A DNA stretch of 64,000 nucleotides from Thiothrix sp. UBA5583 (lineage in GTDB: Bacteria; Pseudomonadota; Gammaproteobacteria; Thiotrichales; Thiotrichaceae): contig DILV01000011.1 of NCBI GenBank assembly GCA_002425225.1, positions 30,343 through 94,342 on the forward strand. Reading direction: 5' to 3'. A program made the position numbers and the translations under genes. Position 1 is the stretch's first letter; the number at the start of each line of letters is the position of its first letter. The notes beneath the pieces were generated by a model. That model worked only from the letters and a program-made list of their open reading frames with translations, had not been told where the DNA came from and ran no database searches. This document shows, one piece after another, positions 25,700 through 35,375 of this stretch.

Positions 25700-26785
25700 T
25701 TACCCGTTCTTTTGCGCAAAGTCCCGCATAAAGCTAACCAGCGCATCCACACCTGCTTCCGGCATGGCGTTGTAGATGCTGGCACGCATTCCACCAACCG
25801 AACGGTGGCCTTTCAGGGTAGTCAAACCCACTTTGGCCGCTTCACTCAGGAACGGCTTGTCGAGGTCGGCATTCGCCAGCGTGAACGGCACATTCATCCA
25901 CGAACGGCAGTCAACGGCAACCGGGCTATTGTAGAAACCGCCAGATGCTTCGATGGCACTGTACAGTTTCTGTGCTTTGCGTTCGTTAAGAGCCGCCATG
26001 CCTGCCAGACCGCCTTGCTGCTTGATCCACTGGAACACCAGCCCGGACAAATACCACGCATAGGTTGATGGGGTGTTGTACATGGATTCATTGTCAGCAT
26101 GGATTTTGTAATCGAACATGGTCGGTGTACCGGCAATGGTTCCCCCAATCAAATCTTCACGCACAATCACGATGGTCAAACCCGCAGGGCCAATATTCTT
26201 CTGTGCACCCGCATAGATCAACCCAAACTGGCTAACATCCAATGGGCGTGACAGGATAGTGGACGACATGTCCGCCACCAAAGGCACATCGCCGCTTGCT
26301 GGCACAAACGGGAATTCCACCCCACGGATGGTTTCGTTCGGGGTGTAATGCAGGTAAGCCGCATCCGGGTCGCATTTCCAGCTATCGAAAGCCGGTACAC
26401 TGGTGTAATTGCCTTCCTTGCTGGAAGCGACCACATTCACATTGCCATATTTTTTGGCTTCCTTGATTGCTTTGACTGACCAGTCGCCGGTATCGACGTA
26501 ATCGGCCGTGGTTTTGCCACGCAACAGGTTCATCGGGATCATCGCAAACTGGCTGCTGGCTCCACCTTGCAGGAACAGCACCTTGTAGTTCGACGGAATA
26601 CCCATGATTTCACGCAAATCGGCTTCTGCCTGTGCCGCGATGGACATGTATTCCTTGCCCCGATGGCTCATTTCCATCACCGACATGCCGCTACCGTTCC
26701 AGTCGAGCATTTCGGCTTGAGCTTGTTCAAGGACAGACTGTGGCAACATGGCAGGGCCTGCGCTGAAATTGAATACTCTCGTCAT
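25700..26785 (-). CDS. serC: Phosphoserine aminotransferase
   Basis: Protein of 361 residues, a class V aminotransferase that makes phosphoserine from 3-phosphohydroxypyruvate and also serves in pyridoxal phosphate synthesis. It starts TRVFNFSAGPAMLP, the family signature. FLQGGASSQFAMIPMN binds PLP phosphate, YAGAQKNIGPAG holds the catalytic Lys, and KGHRSVGGMRASIYNAMP lies near the end. It lies 16 bases after gyrA in the same direction, a known gammaproteobacterial neighbour pair. Confidence 0.96.
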   Translation of the reverse strand: MTRVFNFSAGPAMLPQSVLEQAQAEMLDWNGSGMSVMEMSHRGKEYMSIAAQAEADLREIMGIPSNYKVLFLQGGASSQFAMIPMNLLRGKTTADYVDTGDWSVKAIKEAKKYGNVNVVASSKEGNYTSVPAFDSWKCDPDAAYLHYTPNETIRGVEFPFVPASGDVPLVADMSSTILSRPLDVSQFGLIYAGAQKNIGPAGLTIVIVREDLIGGTIAGTPTMFDYKIHADNESMYNTPSTYAWYLSGLVFQWIKQQGGLAGMAALNERKAQKLYSAIEASGGFYNSPVAVDCRSWMNVPFTLANADLDKPFLSEAAKVGLTTLKGHRSVGGMRASIYNAMPEAGVDALVSFMRDFAQKNG

Positions 26786-26801
26786 AATAGTACTTTAGCT
26801 C

Positions 26802-29366
26802 CTATTCCTCAGCAGTTTCTTCAAGTGAATCTTCGTTGCTATCGGTCAGAATTGGTGCAATCTGCACCAGTTTCTCACCTTCGTTGAGGCGGATCAGGGT
26901 CACGCCCTGGGTATTGCGCCCGACGATGGAAACATCCGCAACCGGCGTGCGCACCAGCGTGCCACCATCGGTAATCAGCATAATCTGGCACTCGTCCTTG
27001 ACCTGCACCGCCCCCACCGCATTACCATTGCGTTCGGAAGTCTGGATAGCGATCACACCCTGCCCGCCACGCCCTTGCGCAGAGAATTCATCCACACGGG
27101 TGCGCTTGCCGTAGCCGTTTTCGGTGGCAATCAGCAACTCACCTTCACCGACAATGATCAGCGCATTGACTTCCTGACCATCATCCATACGGATGCCTCG
27201 TACCCCTGCGGCAGTACGCCCCATCGCCCGCACATCAGATTCATGGAAGCGGATAGCCTTGCCCGAGGTGCTGAACAGCATCACGTCGTTGTCGCCATTG
27301 GTGACAGCTACATCCACCAGTTTGTCACCATCACGCAAATCCACCGCGATAATCCCGGCAGTACGTGGACGTGAGAATTCGGTCAGTGGGGTCTTTTTCA
27401 CCGTACCTTCGGAAGTTGCCATGAAGATGTATTTGTCTTCGGCGTATTCACGGATTGGCAGTACAGCATTGATACGTTCGCCCTCTTCCAGTGGCAGCAG
27501 GTTGACCATCGGTTTGCCGCGTGCACCACGTCCGCCCATCGGTAACTGGTAGACTTTCAACCAGTACATGCGCCCACGGCTGGAGAAGCACAGCAAAGTG
27601 TCATGCATACTGGCAACGAACAGTTTTTCGATGAAATCTTCGTCTTTCATCGCGGTAGCGGCCTTGCCTCGCCCGCCACGCTTCTGCGCCCGGTAAGTGT
27701 CAAGGGTTTGCGCTTTGGCATAACCGGCGTGCGAAAGCGTGACCATGACTTCCTCGTCGGCAATCAGATCTTCCATACTCAGGTCTTCGCCGACCACATT
27801 AATTTCGGTGCGGCGCTTGTCACCGTAGGTATCACGTACCAGCAGCAATTCATCGCGGATTACTTGAATCAAACGGTCAGGATTGGCAAGGATTTCCAGC
27901 AAATCGGCGATTTTATCGAGTAATTCGCGGTATTCGGCAAGGATTTTGTCCTTTTCCAGACCAGTCAAACGGTGCAGACGCAGGTCAAGAATGGCTTGGG
28001 CTTGCACTTCTGACAGCCAGTAACCATCAGGGTGGATACCGTATTGCGCGGGTAAATCATCCGGGCGGCAGGTATCCGCACCAGAACGGGTCAACATGTC
28101 AGTGACAATGCCCGGATTCCACGCACGCGCCAGCAAGCCGATTTTGGCATCGGCAGGGCTAGGGGCAGCCTTGATCAGATCAATGATTTCGTCGATGTTA
28201 GAAAGTGCAATCGCCAAACCTTCCAGAATGTGTGCCCGTTCGCGTGCCTTGCGCACTTCAAAAATGGTACGGCGGGTCACGACTTCACGGCGGTGGCGCA
28301 GGAAGGCTTCCAGCACTTCTTTCAAGTTCAGCAAGCGCGGCTGACCATCTACCAGCGCAACCATGTTGATGCCGAACACGCTCTGCATCTGGGTTTGCTT
28401 GTAGAGGTTGTTCAGGATCACTTCGCCGGATTCGCCGCGCTTGAGTTCGATCACCATGCGCATCCCGTCCTTGTCGGACTCGTCGCGCAATTCGGAGATG
28501 CCTTCGAGCTTTTTCTCTTTCACCAGTTCGGCGATTTTTTCCAGCAAACGCGCTTTGTTGACCTGATACGGTAACTCGGTAACGATGATGGTTTCGCGGC
28601 TGGTACGGCTATCCACTTCGATTTCAGCACGAGCACGGACGTAGATGCGCCCTTTGCCGGTACGGTAGGCTTCGCGGATACCACGTGCGCCGTTGATGAT
28701 GCCCGCAGTAGGGAAATCAGGCCCCGGCAGGTAGGTCATCAGGTCGCTGATGTCCATATCCGGGTCTGCCAGCAGTGCCAGGCAGGCATTGACGGTTTCA
28801 GTCAGATTATGGGGTGGAATATTGGTTGCCATCCCCACCGCGATACCGGATGAACCGTTAATCAGCAAATTGGGCAAGCGGGTCGGAAACACCGAAGGTT
28901 CACGTTCATTGCCGTCGTAGTTGGGGACGAAATCAACGGTTTCCTTGTCGATGTCGAGTTGCAACTCGTGGGCAATCTTCGACATACGGATTTCGGTGTA
29001 ACGCATCGCAGCGGGCGCGTCACCATCCACCGAGCCAAAGTTGCCCTGACCGTCGATGAGCATGTAGCGCAGTGAAAACGGTTGCGCCATACGTACCGCC
29101 GTATCGTAAACAGCAGTGTCACCATGTGGATGGTATTTACCGATCACGTCACCGACGATACGTGCCGATTTCTTGTAGGGTTTGTTCCACTCGTTACCCA
29201 ATTCGCTCATGGCGAAAAGAACACGCCGGTGGACTGGCTTTAGTCCATCCCGCACATCGGGTAACGCACGTCCGACGATGACACTCATGGCGTAGTCCAA
29301 GTAGGACTTGCGCATTTCATCTTCGAGGTTTACAGGAAGAATTTCCTTGGCAAATGTGGCCGTCAT
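26802..29366 (-). CDS. gyrA: DNA gyrase subunit A
   Basis: Protein of 854 residues. The breakage-reunion domain has the active-site Tyr at 123 (AAMRYTE). The quinolone-resistance region reads [10 protein letters not shown], with Thr at 84 where E. coli has Ser83 and Asp at 88 as in E. coli Asp87. The C-terminal DNA-wrapping domain has the GyrA box QRGGRGK and six beta-pinwheel blades. Together with GyrB it introduces negative supercoils. It is the first gene of the gyrA-serC-serA-pheA-rlmKL run and has a good promoter at 29399. Confidence 0.97.
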   Translation of the reverse strand: MTATFAKEILPVNLEDEMRKSYLDYAMSVIVGRALPDVRDGLKPVHRRVLFAMSELGNEWNKPYKKSARIVGDVIGKYHPHGDTAVYDTAVRMAQPFSLRYMLIDGQGNFGSVDGDAPAAMRYTEIRMSKIAHELQLDIDKETVDFVPNYDGNEREPSVFPTRLPNLLINGSSGIAVGMATNIPPHNLTETVNACLALLADPDMDISDLMTYLPGPDFPTAGIINGARGIREAYRTGKGRIYVRARAEIEVDSRTSRETIIVTELPYQVNKARLLEKIAELVKEKKLEGISELRDESDKDGMRMVIELKRGESGEVILNNLYKQTQMQSVFGINMVALVDGQPRLLNLKEVLEAFLRHRREVVTRRTIFEVRKARERAHILEGLAIALSNIDEIIDLIKAAPSPADAKIGLLARAWNPGIVTDMLTRSGADTCRPDDLPAQYGIHPDGYWLSEVQAQAILDLRLHRLTGLEKDKILAEYRELLDKIADLLEILANPDRLIQVIRDELLLVRDTYGDKRRTEINVVGEDLSMEDLIADEEVMVTLSHAGYAKAQTLDTYRAQKRGGRGKAATAMKDEDFIEKLFVASMHDTLLCFSSRGRMYWLKVYQLPMGGRGARGKPMVNLLPLEEGERINAVLPIREYAEDKYIFMATSEGTVKKTPLTEFSRPRTAGIIAVDLRDGDKLVDVAVTNGDNDVMLFSTSGKAIRFHESDVRAMGRTAAGVRGIRMDDGQEVNALIIVGEGELLIATENGYGKRTRVDEFSAQGRGGQGVIAIQTSERNGNAVGAVQVKDECQIMLITDGGTLVRTPVADVSIVGRNTQGVTLIRLNEGEKLVQIAPILTDSNEDSLEETAEE

Positions 29367-29398
29367 TATTGTTCGATCGCATAAAACAGAAGTGCGGG

Positions 29399-29407
29399 AT
29401 TATATCA
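29399..29407 (-). promoter_or_regulatory. Extended -10 promoter of gyrA
   Basis: On the minus strand TGATATAAT is an exact extended -10 (TGn-TATAAT), 33 bases before the gyrA ATG. There is no good -35 at the usual distance, which fits an extended -10 promoter. Confidence 0.65.
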
Positions 29408-29542
29408 GAAAGATGCCTGCTTGTGCGCTATGTTGCTGTCTTGACGGAAAAGAAAATAGGGCATCGTCCTGACGCCCGGAGTAGTGTGTAGTGAGGGAAT
29501 GTGTTTTTTATGATTAGCTATGTGTGTGTAAGTGTGGCCTTA

Positions 29543-29562
29543 ATATTAGCATGATCTAATAT
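29543..29562. promoter_or_regulatory. Operator-like palindrome, 7-bp arms
   Basis: ATATTAG (29543-29549) and CTAATAT (29556-29562) are perfect inverted arms with a 6-base spacer. The size and spacing suit a dimeric regulator. No promoter elements can be assigned with confidence next to it. Confidence 0.4.
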
Positions 29563-29689
29563 AGATTCCTAGAGCCTGTTACATGACTGCGCTAAAAAAT
29601 TTCTGCCGTGACAACAAGATAACCCATCCAGTTGCCCTTTGTAGAATTCCACTTCCCCTACCAAGGTTTCTTTGCTATACCACTCCATG

Positions 29690-29716
29690 AATTCCCAATA
29701 CTTAGCATTGGGAATT
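29690..29716 (+). promoter_or_regulatory. 10-bp stem-loop just before the ribosome site of the SCP2-like gene
   Basis: AATTCCCAAT (29690-29699) pairs perfectly with ATTGGGAATT (29707-29716) around a 7-base loop. It ends 14 bases before GAGGAGG. There is no T-tract, so it is a leader hairpin or an operator rather than a terminator. Confidence 0.5.
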
Positions 29717-29747
29717 TCAATATTAATCGAGAGGAGGTATTTTTTAT

Positions 29748-30284
29748 ATGTTCAAACAATTGTCACTCAGCAGCCTGTGCCTGCTGGCTGTGGTATCCAC
29801 CACGCAGGCTCAGGCTGGTGAATTCATGGATGCAGCTTGGGCAAAACAAGCCTGTGATGCCTGGAATACAGACGCAACATTAACTGCCGGACTGATGGAT
29901 ACCGACGGCTATTCATGGATAAAAAACGATGCAGGCAGAGGCTATAAACTCATACAGATGTATCGCACAAGCTGCGGCGAAGCCAGCAAGGTGCAACTGA
30001 ACATTAGTCTGCAAGGTAACAAAGCCATGTGCAACTACGGCGGAGCCACCGATGGCAAAGCCATGAATTTTGATGTCGACTATCTGATGCACGCCAAAGA
30101 TACCGACTGGACATGCATGGGCAATGGCGACTTTGGCTGTGGAGCGATGGGAGCCATGATGTCCGGCAAGCTCAATTTCAAAGGCCCCAAGATGGAAGCC
30201 ATGAAAGTTATGTCCCCGTTTGAAAGTTTCCTCAAACTGACTGGCAAAGTGCCAGGCAATAAAACCGAGTGCAAAACCCAGTAA
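29748..30284 (+). CDS. Secreted SCP2 (sterol carrier)-like protein
   Basis: Protein of 178 residues with a signal peptide (MFKQLSLSSLCLLAVVSTTQAQA). The mature part resembles the SCP2 lipid-binding fold, with a late GKLNFKGPKMEAMKVMSPFESFL stretch like the end strand and helix of SCP2 domains. Six Cys residues suggest disulfides in the periplasm. SCP2 domains bind lipids or other hydrophobic ligands; the ligand here is unknown. GAGGAGG lies 10 bases before the ATG. The SCP2 call rests on pattern only and is moderate. Confidence 0.6.
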   Translation: MFKQLSLSSLCLLAVVSTTQAQAGEFMDAAWAKQACDAWNTDATLTAGLMDTDGYSWIKNDAGRGYKLIQMYRTSCGEASKVQLNISLQGNKAMCNYGGATDGKAMNFDVDYLMHAKDTDWTCMGNGDFGCGAMGAMMSGKLNFKGPKMEAMKVMSPFESFLKLTGKVPGNKTECKTQ

Positions 30285-30422
30285 AATCCTGCAATAACCC
30301 TGCACAACAAACGGCCTGATGATGAAAATTGTCAGGCTGCTTTGACTTTACTCTGCGCAAACAGTGCAACACCGGGCAAGCGTGCTATAGTTGCCCCATC
30401 ACGATTGCAACAAGAATTAATC

Positions 30423-31793
30423 ATGTCCGAACAACATCAACCACCAGCAACGACCTCCCCTCTGTGCAAGCTATCCCGTTCCCTGATCCTGCGTATCCTG
30501 CTCGTCAGCCTGTTGGGGCTACTGGCTGCACTCTTGCTTTTCCCTATTAAAGGCATTGTTCAGCAACGCAGTAACGATCAACAGGCAGCTCTGCAAACCA
30601 TCGCTCATCATTGGGGAGAACGGCAGGTTGTGATTGGCCCGGTACTGGTCGTGCCATATGTCGAACATTTTACCAATGTTGACACCGTTACCGATGCCAA
30701 TGGGCAAAGCAGCGTAGTCAGCAAGGACTTTTACAACGATCGTACTGCCATCCTGTTACCCAAAAACCTGGAAATCCGTACCGACATTAAAGAAGAATAC
30801 CAGCAACAAGGAATGCACAACGCCCTCCTCTACAACGCAAATATCAGTCTGACCGGGCAGTTTGATCATGCGGTGTTGCTGGGGGCTGATGAAGGTGAAC
30901 GGCGTATCCAATGGGACAAGGCATACGTCATGGTTGGCGTCAGCGATACCAAGGCACTGGACATCGCCTCCAGTTTTTTCTGGAAAGATGAACGCATTGC
31001 CCTGCAACCGGGAACGCGCCTGCTCAGTTTGCTGCCCAACGGTTTTCACGCACCTTTGCCTGCAGAAGAAAACAGCGCAGCCACCCATGAGTTCAAACTC
31101 AACCTGAACCTGCGTGGCAGTGATGGTCTATTTTTTGCCCCCCTGGGAGAATCCAGCAAGGTACGCATGAGTTCAAGCTGGCTTTACCCGAACTTTCAGG
31201 GCAGTTTGTTGCCGGGTAAGCAGGAAACCAGCGAACAAGGCTTTAATGCAGAATGGGAAATTCCGCATCTGGTACGCGACTATCCGCAATACTGGATACT
31301 CGACGGCAAGCAAAGCTATTCGCTGGAAAATTTCCTGATTGGTGTCAACTTTCATGAAAAGTCATCGCTTTACCCGCAAATCCTGCATCTAGTTCCCTTT
31401 GGAGGGGTGTTCATCGGGCTGGCTTTCATGCTGTTGCTGGCGGCGGAGCAACGTATCAAGCGGCGTTTGCACCTGCTGCACTATGGGCTGGTTGCTATGG
31501 GCTTGTTGGCGTTTTTCCTGATCTTGCTGGCACTGGCAGAACAAATTGGGTTCCTGTACGCCTATCTGGTAGCAGCAACCCTGACCGCACTGACAATCAG
31601 CATATATACGGGCAGCATCCTGCGCAGCAGATTCAGTGCATTTGGCATGTTGTTGTTGCTGGCATCGCTGTATGCGGGGCTGTTCTGGCTAAGAGAAATG
31701 ACAAGCTATACCTTGATGGCGGGGGTTGGTCTGCTGACGGCGGTAACATTCCTGATGATGATTGCCACGCGCCATCTCAAAGCGGCTGACTGA
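30423..31793 (+). CDS. creD: CreD family inner membrane protein
   Basis: Protein of 456 residues. It has a short N-terminal cytoplasmic part and one membrane helix (LILRILLVSLLGLLAALLLF). A large periplasmic part follows, with the family stretches WGERQVVIGPVLVVPY and the later SSWLYPNFQGSLLPG. Then come about five helices after the conserved EKSSLYPQILHLVPFGGVFIGLAFMLL-type segment. CreD is linked to envelope integrity and, in some bacteria, beta-lactam response under CreBC control; no creBC genes are in this window. The start at 30423 fits the family; the frame begins 27 codons earlier. It ends one base from the convergent rhlB stop. Confidence 0.9.
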   Translation: MSEQHQPPATTSPLCKLSRSLILRILLVSLLGLLAALLLFPIKGIVQQRSNDQQAALQTIAHHWGERQVVIGPVLVVPYVEHFTNVDTVTDANGQSSVVSKDFYNDRTAILLPKNLEIRTDIKEEYQQQGMHNALLYNANISLTGQFDHAVLLGADEGERRIQWDKAYVMVGVSDTKALDIASSFFWKDERIALQPGTRLLSLLPNGFHAPLPAEENSAATHEFKLNLNLRGSDGLFFAPLGESSKVRMSSSWLYPNFQGSLLPGKQETSEQGFNAEWEIPHLVRDYPQYWILDGKQSYSLENFLIGVNFHEKSSLYPQILHLVPFGGVFIGLAFMLLLAAEQRIKRRLHLLHYGLVAMGLLAFFLILLALAEQIGFLYAYLVAATLTALTISIYTGSILRSRFSAFGMLLLLASLYAGLFWLREMTSYTLMAGVGLLTAVTFLMMIATRHLKAAD

Positions 31794-31794
31794 C

Positions 31795-33216
31795 TCACTC
31801 TGCGCCAGACGCAGACCCGGATGAAGCAGGCGGGCGGCGTCTGCGCCTGCGCCGTTTTTGCGCATCAGCCCCACCATCACGCACAACCTCACTCGTTGGC
31901 GCGGGTGCTTCTGCTGCGACAACTTTCGGCTTGCTACCGCCCTGCGATGATCTTTGCGGGGGACTGCTACGACGAGCCGGACGCTTGCCATCACGCGGAT
32001 GCTGTCCAGCACGTTCCCGCTGAACACGCTGCGGGCGTTGCAAATCGGCAGGCAGCAAGTCTGCACTGATCTTTTCAACCGGAATCGGCTTGCCGGTATA
32101 TGCCTCGATTTCCGGCAGATAAAAAGCAGTATCTTCACAGGCAAAGCTGTGCGCTTCTCCTGATGCCCCTGCGCGTGCGGTACGCCCAATACGGTGTACA
32201 TAGTCTTCCGCCAGTTGTGGCAAATCGAAATTGAACACATGGGTAACATCTGGAATGTGCAAACCACGTGCAGCCACATCGGTCGCAATCAGCACCTGGA
32301 ATTCGCCTGACTCGAATGCCTTGAGCAGTTTTTCACGCTTGCTCTGGCGTACATCCCCGGAAATCAGCTCAGAACTGATGCCATTGCCACGCAAATAATC
32401 GTCAATCCGCTCAGCAATATGTTTGGTATTGACGAATACAATCGCCCGAAACGGCTTGTGCTTGCGGATCAGGCCAATCAATAGCGGAACCTTTTCCTCA
32501 TTGGCCGGAAAATACACATGCTCGACAATATTGTCAGCCCGCACAGACTCTGCTTCTATTGTCACCTGCTGTGGGTTGTTCATGTGTTCATACGCCAGTT
32601 CCAGCACCCGCTGGGAAAGCGTGGCAGAAAACAGCATGTTCAGGCGCTGGGTCGGCGGTGGCAACTTGCGCATCAGATAACGCACATCCTGAATGAAACC
32701 CATGTCGAACATGCGGTCAGCCTCATCCAGCACCATTGCCTGCGCATATTTCAGGGTAAAAACCTGCTGTTTCCAGTAATCAATGACCCGCCCCGGCGTA
32801 CCAATCAGCACATCCACCGGCTGCTCAAACTGGCGGCGCTGCTTTTCATAACCCGCCCCACCGTAGACCAATACGGAACGCAACCCCGTATGCTTGCCCA
32901 GTTCCTCGGCATCCCGCGCGATCTGGATTGCCAGCTCACGAGTAGGCGCCAGAATAATGCAGCGCACGCAACCTGCTTGTGCTTCCGGCAAAGGATTTTT
33001 CAACAGATGCTGAAAGACGGCAATCAGAAATGCGCCGGTTTTGCCCGTACCAGTTTGCGCCTGACCTGCCACATCCCGACCTGACAACGCTAAGGGCAAA
33101 GTCTCAGCCTGAATACGGGAACAAAACTCAAATCCCGCCTCGCGGACGGAAGCTAGTAGACGCTCATCCAGCGGGAAATGATCGAAACGTGTTTGACTTA
33201 AGTAGAAATTTTCCAT
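31795..33216 (-). CDS. rhlB: DEAD-box ATP-dependent RNA helicase, RhlB type
   Basis: Protein of 473 residues when started at MENFYLSQTRFDHFPL, which matches RhlB N termini. Motifs: Q motif (FEFCSRIQAETLPLAL), Walker A AQTGTGKT, PTRELA, TPGR, VLDEADRMFDMGF, SAT, and the C-terminal ATDVAARGLHIPDV and HRIGRTARAG. The tail is basic (QKRRRRRRRPP), as in RhlB, whose tail binds RNA. RhlB works with RNase E in the degradosome. The upstream region is shared with the divergent pckA and contains four TGTCGACA-like sites. Confidence 0.88.
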   Translation of the reverse strand: MENFYLSQTRFDHFPLDERLLASVREAGFEFCSRIQAETLPLALSGRDVAGQAQTGTGKTGAFLIAVFQHLLKNPLPEAQAGCVRCIILAPTRELAIQIARDAEELGKHTGLRSVLVYGGAGYEKQRRQFEQPVDVLIGTPGRVIDYWKQQVFTLKYAQAMVLDEADRMFDMGFIQDVRYLMRKLPPPTQRLNMLFSATLSQRVLELAYEHMNNPQQVTIEAESVRADNIVEHVYFPANEEKVPLLIGLIRKHKPFRAIVFVNTKHIAERIDDYLRGNGISSELISGDVRQSKREKLLKAFESGEFQVLIATDVAARGLHIPDVTHVFNFDLPQLAEDYVHRIGRTARAGASGEAHSFACEDTAFYLPEIEAYTGKPIPVEKISADLLPADLQRPQRVQRERAGQHPRDGKRPARRSSPPQRSSQGGSKPKVVAAEAPAPTSEVVRDGGADAQKRRRRRRRPPASSGSASGAE

Positions 33217-33307
33217 CTGCGGAGAATACCACACTGAGTGCATGGCAGTGACAAAAAGCAAGTCAAATTGCCTGCTAATTTTCTGAAACTAACATCAATA
33301 GACCAAA

Positions 33308-33441
33308 TGTCGACAAGGCAATTCCCGCCTGTCGACAATATTAGGTTTTACTGATGAAAATCAGGACTTATGTATTTCAAAAGTCGACACATTAGCTTAT
33401 CATTCGACGCCTCTTTTTATATTTCGCGAAGATTGTCGACA
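33308..33441. promoter_or_regulatory. Array of four TGTCGACA-like sites between rhlB and pckA
   Basis: Sites are TGTCGACA at 33308-33315, 33330-33337 and 33434-33441, and AGTCGACA at 33382-33389. Centre-to-centre distances are 22, 52 and 52 bases, close to two, five and five helical turns, so all sites face the same side of DNA. The last site lies 26 bases before the pckA ATG. This looks like the binding region of a cooperative regulator of pckA, and perhaps of rhlB. Confidence 0.65.
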
Positions 33442-33467
33442 TTTAGACGCGCTACCGGAGGCGACAC

Positions 33468-35081
33468 ATGAACACAACAGCCACGCTGGCACAGCACCTT
33501 GCCAGTACTTTGGGTATCCAGAATCTGAAAAACATTTACTGGAACCAGTCATCTCCTGTGCTGTACGAACAAGCACTTAACCGCCAGGAAGGCAAAATCA
33601 GTACAGATGGCGTATTCGTGGCCTACACAGGAACCTTTACCGGACGTGCCCCCAACGACAAATTTACGGTGGATGATGCCGGTTCACACGACAAAGTGTG
33701 GTGGGGCAAAGTCAACAAAGCCATTTCCGAAGAACATTTCGACAAAATTCTAGCGGATGCCACTGCCTTTCTGGCAAACAAGGAAGTCTTCGTGCAGGAC
33801 TTGCTGGCAGGCGCAAGCGAAACAGATGAACTGCCTGTCCGCATCGTGACTCAATACGCTTGGCACGCCCTGTTTGCCCGCAATATGTTTATTCGCCCGG
33901 ACGACCTAGGGCGCAAACTGGATATTACCGAGCCGCAATTTACCGTCATCCATGTCCCTGACATGCAAGCTGACCCGGCTATCCACGGCACAAACTCCAC
34001 TGCATTCATCCTGGTCAACCTGTCCCGTGGCCTGGTGCTGATTGGTGGAACCCATTACGCCGGTGAAATCAAGAAATCCATTTTCTCGGTGCTCAACTAC
34101 CTTCTGCCACAGCGTGGCATCATGTCCATGCACGCCTCTGCCAACGTGGGGCAGGCGGGTGATGTTGCCATCCTGTTCGGCCTGTCAGGTACTGGCAAAA
34201 CCACCCTGTCTGCCGACCCGAACCGCGCCCTGATCGGTGACGATGAACACGGCTGGAGTGACGATGGCGTGTTCAATTTGGAAGGCGGTTGTTATGCCAA
34301 AGTCATTAACCTGTCCCCCGAGCAAGAGCCACTGATCTACAAGACCACCCAGACTTTTGGTACTGTGCTGGAAAACGTGGTGATGAATGAGGACACCCGT
34401 CAACTGCTGCTGGATGACAACAGCATCACGGAAAACACCCGCGCCAGTTACCCGATCACGCAGATTCCGGGTTCCCTGTACCCTGGCAAAGCCGGTCATC
34501 CCAAGCACATCATCATGCTGACCTGCGATGCATTCGGTGTACTACCACCGATTTCCAAGCTGACCACCGAACAGGCGATGTACCACTTCATTTCTGGCTA
34601 TACTGCCAAAGTTGCCGGTACGGAAAAAGGTGTTACAGAACCCACCGCCACCTTCAGCACCTGCTTTGGCGCACCATTCATGGCATTGCACCCATCCGTT
34701 TATGCTGATTTGCTGGGCAAGAAAATCAATGAGCACGGCGTTTCCTGCTGGTTGGTTAATACTGGCTGGACAGGTGGCGGTTACGGCGTCGGCAAGCGCA
34801 TGAACATCCACCATACCCGCAGTATGGTCAATGCAGCCCTGAATGGTGATCTGGATAATGTAGAAACCCGCACTGACCCTGTATTCGGCCTGAACATCCC
34901 TGTTGCCTGCCCTGGCGTTCCTGCCGATGTTCTGGATCCATCCTCTACCTGGACTGATAAACAGGCATACACTGATAAAGCCAGCCGATTAGCGATGTCA
35001 TTCCATCAGAACTTTGCCCAGTACAGTGAAGGTGTAGCTGACTCCATCCGGGAAGCAGCGCCATTGGTCGGGCGCGACTAA
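33468..35081 (+). CDS. pckA: Phosphoenolpyruvate carboxykinase (ATP)
   Basis: Protein of 537 residues that converts oxaloacetate and ATP to phosphoenolpyruvate and CO2, the entry to gluconeogenesis. The ATP-type signature is the P-loop GLSGTGKT at 238-245, followed by LSADPNRALIGDDEHGW. Substrate contacts include TGRAPNDKF near the N terminus and HYAGEIKKSIFSVLNYLLP. A ribosome site (CCGGAGG) precedes the ATG, and a strong terminator follows the gene. The four-site operator array upstream suggests tight carbon-source control. Confidence 0.97.
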   Translation: MNTTATLAQHLASTLGIQNLKNIYWNQSSPVLYEQALNRQEGKISTDGVFVAYTGTFTGRAPNDKFTVDDAGSHDKVWWGKVNKAISEEHFDKILADATAFLANKEVFVQDLLAGASETDELPVRIVTQYAWHALFARNMFIRPDDLGRKLDITEPQFTVIHVPDMQADPAIHGTNSTAFILVNLSRGLVLIGGTHYAGEIKKSIFSVLNYLLPQRGIMSMHASANVGQAGDVAILFGLSGTGKTTLSADPNRALIGDDEHGWSDDGVFNLEGGCYAKVINLSPEQEPLIYKTTQTFGTVLENVVMNEDTRQLLLDDNSITENTRASYPITQIPGSLYPGKAGHPKHIIMLTCDAFGVLPPISKLTTEQAMYHFISGYTAKVAGTEKGVTEPTATFSTCFGAPFMALHPSVYADLLGKKINEHGVSCWLVNTGWTGGGYGVGKRMNIHHTRSMVNAALNGDLDNVETRTDPVFGLNIPVACPGVPADVLDPSSTWTDKQAYTDKASRLAMSFHQNFAQYSEGVADSIREAAPLVGRD

Positions 35082-35107
35082 TTGTTCTCATTAGGTTGTT
35101 GAATAAT

Positions 35108-35137
35108 AAAAACCGCACCCATGAGTGCGGTTTTTTT
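35108..35137 (+). terminator. Rho-independent terminator after pckA
   Basis: AAAAACCGCAC pairs with GTGCGGTTTTT around a six-base loop, and seven T residues follow the stem. It begins 26 bases after the pckA stop. Confidence 0.9.
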
Positions 35138-35240
35138 ATGCACATTGAAAGCTGTTGCCGGTACGGTCTGCTCACAACCAGCACCAGTCAAACGCTCGAA
35201 ATGATAAAAATAGCCGAATCATGCCAATAATTTTTTTTAT

Positions 35241-35284
35241 TTTTGACTACTTTTTATATTTTTTGACTAAATTTCATCTATACT
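35241..35284 (+). promoter_or_regulatory. Tandem TTTTGACTA elements before the small secreted gene
   Basis: TTTTGACTA occurs at 35241-35249 and again at 35261-35269, exactly 20 bases apart, followed by TATACT at 35279-35284. The TATACT could be a -10, but neither TTGACT is at the proper -35 distance, so the repeats may instead be activator sites. Confidence 0.35.
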
Positions 35285-35375
35285 AGGGTTAAGGCTAGGT
35301 TAAGGTTCTGGAGTATCAGAGATTGTGAATGCCTTTGCTTGGTCGCATAGAGTTGGGATCACAAGGAGGTTATTT

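Larger units (their letters stand above)
29408..29747. other. Intergenic region of about 380 bases between gyrA and the SCP2-like gene
   Basis: No gene is seen. It holds the gyrA promoter at its left edge, the AT-rich palindrome ATATTAG-CATGAT-CTAATAT at 29543-29562, and a 10-bp stem at 29690-29716 just before the ribosome site of the next gene. The bases are visibly more AT-rich than the surrounding genes. Confidence 0.6.
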
